From assembly GCA_003979155.1 (NCBI GenBank), contig RYWL01000007.1:1-43602 (forward strand): a DNA stretch of 43,602 nucleotides, written 5' to 3'. The notes beneath the pieces are model-generated. The model did not search any database, was not told the origin of the DNA, and saw nothing but the letters and a program-made list of their open reading frames with translations. Below, piece by piece: positions 30,415 to 37,618 of the stretch. A program made the position numbers and the translations under genes. The first letter of the stretch is position 1; every line of letters starts with the position of its first letter. The DNA comes from Muribaculaceae bacterium (GTDB taxonomy: Bacteria; Bacteroidota; Bacteroidia; Bacteroidales; Muribaculaceae).

Positions 30415-32730
30415 TCATAAAAATGAAGGAGCTGTGATATATATGCCGAAAGCGATTCCCACATTGAAATGATGCTCCGACGTTGAATAATTGGTATATG
30501 CACTCAATGATGCCGAATGGAAATTGAACACCACATCGGCCTCACCGAAAAACTCTGCCCCGCCAAATCGGCGTCCGTAGCGTACTCCGCCGTCCGAAGT
30601 CTCCACAAATGAACGATAAGGCACGAAAGCGTGCGCCGACAAGCGTGCCGACACGTTGTTGTTGAATTTGTAGACCGGAACTATGCCGGCGGCGACGAAA
30701 CTGTTAGCACGCATTCCGGTGTCGAACACATTGTGCGATGCCGGTGTGGGGTTGAACGACGGAGCGCTGCTCACCGCCGAGTAGTAATCGCCAAGCAGTT
30801 TTCGCGTACTCGCCATTCCGTAGGCCTCAAGGCCCAGCGACCAGTGCTTGTGAAAGTCTATATACTGACGCAACTTAAAGTCGATTTGCGCCCATATCTG
30901 CCTGTCGGAAGTCTCTACCGCCGGCCGGCCGTTGTCAAGGGCCTGATAATAATATACCTTGCCACCCACGCCCATGAGCCTTACCTGCCTCAGATACCCC
31001 TTTGTTGGAAAATTCGGCGAATCGAGATTCGAGGAATTATACTCTGCAAAGAACTGGCCGAGCACGAGGCTCGTTCGGTCGCGACCACTGCGATAGGCCT
31101 GCATTCGTATATTGTCGTAGAAAGTATTGTATTGCTTTCCGGCTCCGGCACCGAAATTCATTTCGCCGGTGCGCCCGGCAGCAACAGACCAGCTCAGGCG
31201 ACCGAAATATTCGTGCCGGTTTACAAACGTAGGTTCGTTGTCTTTGAAAAACATTTTCTCGCGTTCAAAATATCGCCGCCGCGATGCCACAGCAAGCAGA
31301 CGCAGTGCCGAAGGTATGCGAGTGGGAAGATTGATTCTACCCGACAAAACTCCGGCCATATAGCTCTGCCCTATCCACGCCTCAACATCAGCACCAAGCG
31401 AACTGAAGCATAGTGTTGACCAGCCGGCCCGCAGATACAGAAAACTGTTGTTGCTTGATGTAACGTAGCCGCCAAAACCGAGTTCGGCGCGCTTTTTTAT
31501 ATAAGTATCAAGACAAAGTGTGAACAGCTTCAAAGAGTCGTCCGACACAACAGCATGCGGCGAAAGAGCCTCCACCTTATCGTTCGACAAGGCGCGGTAA
31601 TAACCTTTGAGTGCTGTTGTCTCGCCAATGGTATCACAGCCATGCCGGGGTGCGAAAAGATGGGCGATATATGCGTTCTGCTTCGGAGTGCCACCTGTTA
31701 CGTCCACGCGCTCAAATCTCATAGGAGGTATCGATGCCTTGAAATCATTTCGCCGGCGGGCCACCTCTGCCGCCGGGCGTCTGGTTTTCACGCGGCATTT
31801 GATAGAATCCATCATTTTCATGGCGAATTCATATCCTCTCCGGTAAATTACATCTGCCTCGGCCCAGTCGAGTAATCCGTAATTATCAAGGTCGATGCGC
31901 ATTTTTATACCGCGGTCGGCAGGCACATCGCGCGACTGAGGCTGCTGGATAAGCATATCAATCTGCTCCATAAAGGTATTTGGAGGCAAATCGGAGGTTC
32001 CGGAGCCGACATCGACACCTAAAATAATTTCAGGATTGAATACCGTGTCGATTACCTCCACAGGAAAGTTGGCATACAGACCTCCGTCGTACATTATATC
32101 ACCATCGATTTTGAGCGGCTGAAATATCATCGGAAAACTCATTGACGCACGCACGGCATCGCTGAGGTCGCCGTGCGAGAGCACCTCGGCGCGACGGCGT
32201 GTAATGTTGGAAGCTACCGACCTGAACGGCACCATAAGTCGGTCGAAATCATTTCCTGCCGCTGCCGACGCCGGAGTATACAGCTGCATGAAACCGTATG
32301 CCATTGGCGAGGGTGCAATAATCGACGAAGGATTGTAACGGTCTTTTCCGCTCTGACTGTCTCGGCCTACCCCGACACTGAAAATTTGAGGTGTAGGGCG
32401 TTCGCGCGCGAAATAATAGGTATAGTCGGGGTCGAGCGTTCCGGAAGACATGGAGCCGAAATAGGGCGAGGCAAGCAGCGACATCATTTCGTCGGGAGAG
32501 TAACCGATGGAATAAAGACTGCCTACTATCGAACCCATCGACGTGCCTACGACATAATCTATAGGGATGTCGTTTTCCTCAAGCGCCTTGATAACGCCTA
32601 TATGGGCAATTCCTTTGGCACCGCCGCCACTGAGAACAAGTCCGACGCCAGGCGAACGCACACCGGCCGACACAATAACAGGCACGGCTAAAACCAACGT
32701 AATGAACATCAATCGCTTTAACAGTTGCAT
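30415..32730 (-). CDS. Patatin-like phospholipase with outer-membrane beta-barrel (PlpD-like)
   Basis: The 771-aa product fuses a secreted patatin lipase to a barrel, resembling type Vd autotransporters. After a signal peptide (MQLLKRLMFITLVLAVPVIV) the patatin domain shows the oxyanion motif LSGGGAKG (about 34-40), the nucleophile GTSMG (Ser64) and the Asp-Gly-Gly dyad acid (Asp215). A POTRA-like segment starts near MRFERVDVTGGTPKQNAYI (about 345-430). About 350 residues of alternating beta-strands follow, ending in IAFGIYITAPSFL. ATG 32730 is chosen over 32745 because it gives the standard n-region. Substrate and whether the lipase is released are unknown. ssb and ribD follow on the same strand. 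Confidence 0.9.
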   Translation of the reverse strand: MQLLKRLMFITLVLAVPVIVSAGVRSPGVGLVLSGGGAKGIAHIGVIKALEENDIPIDYVVGTSMGSIVGSLYSIGYSPDEMMSLLASPYFGSMSSGTLDPDYTYYFARERPTPQIFSVGVGRDSQSGKDRYNPSSIIAPSPMAYGFMQLYTPASAAAGNDFDRLMVPFRSVASNITRRRAEVLSHGDLSDAVRASMSFPMIFQPLKIDGDIMYDGGLYANFPVEVIDTVFNPEIILGVDVGSGTSDLPPNTFMEQIDMLIQQPQSRDVPADRGIKMRIDLDNYGLLDWAEADVIYRRGYEFAMKMMDSIKCRVKTRRPAAEVARRRNDFKASIPPMRFERVDVTGGTPKQNAYIAHLFAPRHGCDTIGETTALKGYYRALSNDKVEALSPHAVVSDDSLKLFTLCLDTYIKKRAELGFGGYVTSSNNSFLYLRAGWSTLCFSSLGADVEAWIGQSYMAGVLSGRINLPTRIPSALRLLAVASRRRYFEREKMFFKDNEPTFVNRHEYFGRLSWSVAAGRTGEMNFGAGAGKQYNTFYDNIRMQAYRSGRDRTSLVLGQFFAEYNSSNLDSPNFPTKGYLRQVRLMGVGGKVYYYQALDNGRPAVETSDRQIWAQIDFKLRQYIDFHKHWSLGLEAYGMASTRKLLGDYYSAVSSAPSFNPTPASHNVFDTGMRANSFVAAGIVPVYKFNNNVSARLSAHAFVPYRSFVETSDGGVRYGRRFGGAEFFGEADVVFNFHSASLSAYTNYSTSEHHFNVGIAFGIYITAPSFL

Positions 32731-32821
32731 AAGCCTCGGTAACAATAGTTAAACATATAGTATAACAACGTGTTGCGACACAGTTTGTTCACATTCTTTA
32801 TAAAGGCGCTCCATTATCGGT

Positions 32822-32999
32822 TTGAATATTTTCTACAAAGTAACAAAAAAAAAGGATAATCTCCAATTCGAAGCTTGGCCGGACAACGTCCACGACTGCC
32901 CTCAACCGGGTCAAATCAGACCTGAACAAAGGTCTCGGAGTTGCCTTGTGGCACACATTCCGTGCGGGCAAAGGAGTTTTTTACACCGCTGTGGCTTGA
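32822..32999 (+). pseudogene. Possible decayed HU-like DNA-binding protein gene
   Basis: One frame starting at TTG 32822 reads NIFYKVTKKKDNLQFEAW, very close to the N-terminus of the Bacteroidetes-specific HU-like proteins. A second frame then continues with GRTTSTTALN and ends GVFYTAVA at TGA 32997-32999. Reading both frames in order gives HU-like strands but the protein would be far too short (about 58 residues instead of 120 or more). The ATG is lost and the frame is broken, so I treat it as a remnant. The match is from pattern memory only. Confidence 0.4.
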
Positions 33000-33016
33000 A
33001 TGTAACTTATTTTTTG

Positions 33017-33024
33017 TAATTTTG
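33017..33024 (+). promoter_or_regulatory. -7 box for the Crp/Fnr-family regulator
   Basis: TAATTTTG matches TAnnTTTG. A TTG at 32996-32998 is 18 bases upstream. The leader to ATG 33070 is about 40 bases. Confidence 0.65.
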
Positions 33025-33069
33025 TAACCCGACACACTATTCTACGTAACAGTTGTTCATTTCCACTTT

Positions 33070-33768
33070 ATGCTGAAATCCGCACTCGAGAAAGTAATCA
33101 ATGAAGACATGGCCGAAATCTGGTCAATATTGTCTGCCGACGAAAAGAGACTTGTCACCGACAATCTCCAGATACATACATTCAAGAAAAACCAGCTCAT
33201 TTACGCCGAAGGCGATGAACCGGAATTCCTCTGGTGTCTCTTCAAAGGCAAGGTAAAAAAGACCAAAGAAGGTGTGGGCGGCCGCGTACAGATTCTCAGG
33301 CTTATCCGCCCGGTGCAGTACTTCGGCTATCGCGCATACTTTGCCGGCGAGCCTTATGTGTCGAGCGCATCGGCTTTCGAGCCGTCGATTCTCGGCGCGA
33401 TTCCGCTTAGTATTGTCCGCGACCTTATACAGAGCAATATAAATCTTGCATGGTTCTTCATCCACGAGCTATCGCGCAACCTCGGCGGCTCCGATACCAA
33501 AATCGTCAACCTCACTCAGAAACATATCCGCGGACGTCTGGCCGAGGCACTCATTGTTCTTGCAGACAACTACGGCTATGAAGACGACAACTGCACGCTG
33601 AAAATATACATGGCTCGCGAAGACCTGGCAAATCTGTCGAATATGACAACTTCAAATGCTATCCGCACCCTTTCCACCTTCGTAAACGAACATCTGCTCA
33701 TTGTCGACGGTCGCCGCATCAAGATTCTTAACGAAGCACAGCTGCGTAAAATTTCAAAATTCGGTTGA
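33070..33768 (+). CDS. Crp/Fnr-family transcriptional regulator
   Basis: The 232-aa product has an N-terminal cyclic-nucleotide-binding-type beta-roll (IHTFKKNQLIYAEGDEPEFL to about residue 130), a long dimerisation helix, and a C-terminal winged helix with REDLANLSNMTTSNAIRTL as recognition helix-turn-helix (about 178-196). The glutamate/arginine pair that binds cAMP in E. coli Crp is not evident, so another ligand or none is likely. No Fe-S cysteine cluster of the Fnr type is present. It has its own promoter and is divergent from the patatin operon. Targets are unknown. Confidence 0.88.
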   Translation: MLKSALEKVINEDMAEIWSILSADEKRLVTDNLQIHTFKKNQLIYAEGDEPEFLWCLFKGKVKKTKEGVGGRVQILRLIRPVQYFGYRAYFAGEPYVSSASAFEPSILGAIPLSIVRDLIQSNINLAWFFIHELSRNLGGSDTKIVNLTQKHIRGRLAEALIVLADNYGYEDDNCTLKIYMAREDLANLSNMTTSNAIRTLSTFVNEHLLIVDGRRIKILNEAQLRKISKFG

Positions 33769-33835
33769 GACTGCAAGCAGCGGTCCCGCTCTTTTATCCC
33801 AAACGCAACTTTTAACAATCTAATACATACGCCTC

Positions 33836-35527
33836 ATGTTCAAAAATCAACCGGCAGGCCTGTATGTGCTCTCGCTTGCCAATACCGGCGAGCGATTTGG
33901 CTACTATACGATGCTTGCCATTTTCTTATTGTTCCTTCAGGCCAAATTCGGCTTTGACTCGACAATCTCCGGTCAGATTTACGCCGGCTTCCTCGCTCTT
34001 GTATACTTTATGCCCCTTATCGGCGGCTGGGTAGCCGACAAATGGAGCTTTTCAAAATGCGTTGTCACCGGCATAGCCGTAATGTTTATCGGCTACCTCG
34101 TAATGTCGATACCCACCGGCATCCGCAGCACGTCTTCACTTGTGATTCTGCTCGGTGCACTGGCTCTTATCTCAGTTGGCACGGGTCTGTTCAAAGGCAA
34201 TCTGCAAGTAATGGTCGGCGACCTGTATAACGAAGCCCGCTATTCCAGTCAGCGCGATGCGGCATTCTCGCTCTTCTATATGGCCATCAACATCGGTTCG
34301 ATGTTTGCCCCGATGGCAGCCACCGCTATGTGCAACATGGCGCTGAAAGCCAAAGGCCTCACATACGTAGCTTCACTTCCGGCCTTATGCAACCAATATC
34401 TCGACGGACATGAAAACGGCTCCGAACTCATACAGGCGGCCTCGGAAGGCGGCATGAACGCAGGCTCCGACCTGGCCGCATTTGCCAACGAATATCTTAC
34501 AACCCTCACCACCGGCTACAGCTATGCCTTCGGAGTGGCTTGCGCGTCGCTGATTATAAGCGCTCTCATCTACTTTATCGGCCGCCGCACATTCGCCCAC
34601 ATCATCACAGGCAAGAAAGACAAATCTGCTACAGTCAAGGCCGACAACGGTCCGGAACTCAGCTCAGCACAGACCAAACAGCGCGTTGTCGCCCTCCTTC
34701 TTGTCTTCGCTGTAGTTATCTTCTTCTGGATGGTATTCCACCAGAACGGCGCCACACTCACCGAGTTCGCCAAGAGTTGCACGTCGCCCGAAGCCGCCGG
34801 CTGGACACGCATTGGCTTCAACGTATGGGCACTTCTGTCGGTAGCCGTAGGTGTCTACGCTCTCTTCAGCCTCTTCCAGAGCAAGGGCATGGTCGGACGA
34901 ATTGTATCGCTGGCCGTTCTCGCAGCTGTTGCAGGCGCAATCTATTACTTCTACAGCATCACTCCCGAGCCGCTCGCAGGCATACAGCCGCAGCAGTACC
35001 AGCAGTTCAACCCCTTCTATGTGGTAGCTCTCACCCCGGTATCGCTCGCCATATTCGGATGGCTTGCCAAGCATAAGAAAGAGCCCTCGGCTCCACGTAA
35101 AATCGGCTACGGCATGTTTATGGCGGCTATCGCATATGCCGTGATGATGATTGGCTCGTTCAGCATCGCCGGCACACAGGGCATGGTATCGCCCAACTGG
35201 CTCATCTCCACATATCTGCTCCTTACATTCGCCGAGCTGCTTCTCTCGCCGATGGGTATTTCGTTTGTCAGCAAAGTAGCCCCTCCCAAACTCAAAGGCT
35301 CTATGATGGGAGGCTGGTTTGCCGCAACAGCCGTGGGCAACTACCTCGTGTCGATACCCATGATACTCTGGGGCGCGATACCTGTGTGGTGTCTGTGGGG
35401 CATACTCATTATTATCTGCCTAATTTCGGCAGTGTTCATCTTCTCGATAATGAAGAAACTCGAGGCCGCCACTTCCGACGAGCCTGTTGCAGCTTCTATT
35501 GAAAATGTAGAAGACGACGCTATCTGA
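33836..35527 (+). CDS. POT-family proton-coupled di/tripeptide transporter
   Basis: The 563-aa inner-membrane protein imports small peptides with protons. The POT signature NTGERFGYYTML (ExxERFxYY) lies in TM1, with the conserved QIYAGFLALVYFMPLIGGWVAD segment and GTGLFKGNLQVMVGDLY next. FYMAINIGSMFAPM fits the second family signature. About 14 membrane segments are predicted by eye. A loop of about 60 residues around 175-225 is Ala/Glu/Gly-rich. The C-terminus is acidic. It starts 67 bases after the regulator gene, so co-transcription is possible. A strong bidirectional terminator follows. Confidence 0.9.
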   Translation: MFKNQPAGLYVLSLANTGERFGYYTMLAIFLLFLQAKFGFDSTISGQIYAGFLALVYFMPLIGGWVADKWSFSKCVVTGIAVMFIGYLVMSIPTGIRSTSSLVILLGALALISVGTGLFKGNLQVMVGDLYNEARYSSQRDAAFSLFYMAINIGSMFAPMAATAMCNMALKAKGLTYVASLPALCNQYLDGHENGSELIQAASEGGMNAGSDLAAFANEYLTTLTTGYSYAFGVACASLIISALIYFIGRRTFAHIITGKKDKSATVKADNGPELSSAQTKQRVVALLLVFAVVIFFWMVFHQNGATLTEFAKSCTSPEAAGWTRIGFNVWALLSVAVGVYALFSLFQSKGMVGRIVSLAVLAAVAGAIYYFYSITPEPLAGIQPQQYQQFNPFYVVALTPVSLAIFGWLAKHKKEPSAPRKIGYGMFMAAIAYAVMMIGSFSIAGTQGMVSPNWLISTYLLLTFAELLLSPMGISFVSKVAPPKLKGSMMGGWFAATAVGNYLVSIPMILWGAIPVWCLWGILIIICLISAVFIFSIMKKLEAATSDEPVAASIENVEDDAI

Positions 35528-35599
35528 CAACAATCTCACCTCGGTGTCGCATGAGCCGTATGCCACAAATGACGCCACCTGCAGCACCGAAGACACAAT

Positions 35600-35649
35600 A
35601 AAATGCGGGCCGGAACTCGACTGAGCAGTCATGTTCCGGCCCGCATTTT
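35600..35649. terminator. Bidirectional terminator between convergent genes
   Basis: A perfect 17-bp stem pairs aaaatgcgggccggaac (35600-35616) with gttccggcccgcatttt (35633-35649). A/T runs flank both sides, so it can serve the POT gene and the OmpA lipoprotein gene. Confidence 0.93.
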
Positions 35650-35665
35650 ATTTTAAGCCGCAGAT

Positions 35666-36370
35666 TTATTTAAGAGTACCGGCTTCAGCCTGTTCAATCA
35701 TTGTTTTGTCGGCAGTAATGTAGATTTCTACGCGACGGTTCTGAGCACGTCCGGCCGGAGTGTCGTTCGATGCCACATAGTCGGCCATAGGAATACCCTG
35801 GGCTGCAAGACGCTGAGGAGCGACTCCACTGTTGGCAAGGTAGGTGAGCACGGCATCGGCACGACCGGTGGCTACACGCTCATTCACCTGATAAGAACCG
35901 GTATTGTCGGTAAAGCCGTAAATCTGAACATTTGTATTGGGATTCTCACGGAGCGACACAGCAAAGTTCGAGAGGTCGGTCTTTGCATTGGCCGAAAGCG
36001 TTGTGCCGTTGGTCGGGAAAAGAATACCACCGTTGAAAGTCACCTTTATAGCCTGCAGGCCATTCTGGTCGGTTGTCTTTTCTACCTGAGCCTGCTGTCC
36101 GAGCTGTTCTTCGAGCTGAGCCTGCTGCTTATCCATCTTCTTGCCGATAAGCGCTCCGGCTCCGGCTCCAACAGCTGCACCGATTGCACTGCCTATGCCG
36201 GCACCTTTGCCACCGCCGATAAGTGCTCCCAGACCTGCACCGAGCGCTGCGCCGCCACCGCCGCCTATAAGAGCGCCTTTGCCGGTCTGTGTCATCGAAG
36301 AGCATCCGCATTCGCCGATAAGAAGGCTACAACCCAAAAGAGCTATACATACTGTCTTAATTAATTTCAT
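35666..36370 (-). CDS. Glycine-zipper OmpA-family protein, probable lipoprotein (YiaD-like)
   Basis: The 234-aa product has an export signal (MKLIKTVCIALLGCSLL), a glycine-zipper membrane or oligomer segment (GALIGGGGGAALGAGLGALI and GSAIGAAVGAGAGALIG, about 33-76), a short Gln-rich coiled stretch, and a C-terminal OmpA domain (about 110-225) with YGFTDNTGSYQVNERVATGR and NRRVEIYI for peptidoglycan binding. Cysteines at 14, 21 and 23 are candidates for lipidation, but none sits in a fully standard lipobox. It has its own promoter, overlapping that of the divergent EamA operon. Confidence 0.88.
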   Translation of the reverse strand: MKLIKTVCIALLGCSLLIGECGCSSMTQTGKGALIGGGGGAALGAGLGALIGGGKGAGIGSAIGAAVGAGAGALIGKKMDKQQAQLEEQLGQQAQVEKTTDQNGLQAIKVTFNGGILFPTNGTTLSANAKTDLSNFAVSLRENPNTNVQIYGFTDNTGSYQVNERVATGRADAVLTYLANSGVAPQRLAAQGIPMADYVASNDTPAGRAQNRRVEIYITADKTMIEQAEAGTLK

Positions 36371-36432
36371 CTTTCTCTGTATTAAGTGTGTTGAACGTTA
36401 ATTTTTCCTTTTTCTCTCATAATTATTAATTT

Positions 36433-36440
36433 CAAAATTA
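36433..36440 (-). promoter_or_regulatory. -7 box for the OmpA lipoprotein gene
   Basis: On the minus strand TAATTTTG matches TAnnTTTG, with TTTG (complement of 36461-36464) 20 bases upstream as the -33. The leader to ATG 36370 is about 55 bases. Confidence 0.75.
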
Positions 36441-36472
36441 TAAATAAGTTTTGCTCAAGGCAAACTTTTAAC

Positions 36473-36480
36473 TAATTTTG
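36473..36480 (+). promoter_or_regulatory. -7 box for the EamA-radC operon
   Basis: TAATTTTG matches TAnnTTTG, with TTTG at 36450-36453 19 bases upstream as the -33. The predicted start near 36487 means the in-frame GTG at 36480 is not transcribed, which decides for ATG 36504 as the EamA start. Confidence 0.75.
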
Positions 36481-36503
36481 TGACACGAACAGAATTAACC
36501 GAT

Positions 36504-37442
36504 ATGTTCAGAAAAGCACACTCACGCAGCATGCTCGGCGGCAATTTCATAGGCCATGTAGCAGCGTTCCTCACAATAGGCATGTGGGGATATTCCTTCG
36601 TATCATCTAAAGTATTGCTCGAAAACGGCCTCGGCCCTGTGCAAATATATATGGCTCGTTTTCTTATAGCCTACCTTCTCATAGCCTTTATAAGCCACAA
36701 AAGACTGTGGGCTTTGAATCTCCGCGACGAAGGGCAGTTCTGCATATGCGGCCTATGTGCCGGCTCGCTTTATTTCATTGCCGAAAACACGGCGCTAAAA
36801 TACACTCTCACCACCAATGTGTCGCTGCTGACATCAATGTCGCCGCTACTCACAGCCATGCTTGTGGGTCTTATATACAAAAACGAGAAGCTCGGCATAG
36901 GCACATGGCTCGGCTCGGCCATAGCCATACTCGGTGTGGGATGCGTAGTATTCAACAGCTCAACGGCTGTGGCTGTAAACCCATTAGGCGACTTTCTCTC
37001 GCTGGCCGCAGCTTTCAGCTGGGCAATTTACTCGCTCGTGCTCCGAAGCCTCAACGCAAACTACGACGTATGGTTTATCTCTCGCAAGACTTTTTTCTAC
37101 GGACTTCTCACGGCGATTCCGTTTCTTATTTTCGAAAACGACACAGTTGACCTACCTGAGGTAATCGGCATGCCTGAAGTATTCGGCAACCTGCTCTTCC
37201 TCGGCGTTGGAGCATCGACAGTGGCATATGTCCTATGGGCAGTGTCGGTGAAACAACTCGGCGCTGTAAAGGCCAACAACTACATGTATCTGCAGTCGGT
37301 GGTCACGCTCATTGTCTCTGCCATTGTGCTGAGCGAGCCGGTGACTATTATCGGCATCCTCGGCATCATTCTCATCATGTGCGGACTCTGGGCAGGCGAC
37401 AACATCAATAAAATTCTGGAAAAGCGGAAAAATAAAATATGA
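36504..37442 (+). CDS. EamA/DMT-family small-molecule transporter
   Basis: The 312-aa inner-membrane protein has the two-fold EamA repeat, each about five helices: first half FLTIGMWGYSFVSSKVLL to GVGCVVFN, second half FLSLAAAFSWAIYSLVLRSL to IIGILGIILIMCGL. Conserved Pro-x-x-x-x-x-R (GPVQIYMARF) follows the first helix. Such proteins export or import metabolites such as amino acids or nucleotide sugars; the substrate is unknown. ATG 36504 is preferred to GTG 36480, which overlaps the -7 box. It is first in a six-gene operon and overlaps the DUF4250 gene by four bases. Confidence 0.88.
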   Translation: MFRKAHSRSMLGGNFIGHVAAFLTIGMWGYSFVSSKVLLENGLGPVQIYMARFLIAYLLIAFISHKRLWALNLRDEGQFCICGLCAGSLYFIAENTALKYTLTTNVSLLTSMSPLLTAMLVGLIYKNEKLGIGTWLGSAIAILGVGCVVFNSSTAVAVNPLGDFLSLAAAFSWAIYSLVLRSLNANYDVWFISRKTFFYGLLTAIPFLIFENDTVDLPEVIGMPEVFGNLLFLGVGASTVAYVLWAVSVKQLGAVKANNYMYLQSVVTLIVSAIVLSEPVTIIGILGIILIMCGLWAGDNINKILEKRKNKI

Positions 37443-37618
37443 ACGAACTTCCCAAAGACCCTGTAATGCTCCTTAGCGTAATCAACACCAAATTGCGCGA
37501 CCAATATCCCTCTCTCGACGCTCTTTGCAGCGACCTCGGCATTGATGCCGGCGAGCTTTGCAGCCACCTCGCCGAAGCCGGATTTGAATACATGTCTCAA
37601 ATCAACCAGTTTCGCTGA
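37439..37618 (+). CDS. DUF4250-family small protein
   Basis: This 59-aa protein begins MNELPKDPVMLLSVINTKLR and continues with DQYPSLDALCSDLGIDAGEL, ending in YMSQINQFR. This closely follows DUF4250, a family of about 60 residues found in Bacteroidetes and Firmicutes. The fold looks all-helical, with a possible helix-turn-helix-like arrangement (SLDALCSDLGIDAGELCSHL), so nucleic-acid binding is conceivable, which is inference. It overlaps EamA by four bases (ATGA) and the helicase gene by one base (TGATG), so it is translationally coupled to both. Its function is unknown. Confidence 0.85.
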   Translation: MNELPKDPVMLLSVINTKLRDQYPSLDALCSDLGIDAGELCSHLAEAGFEYMSQINQFR

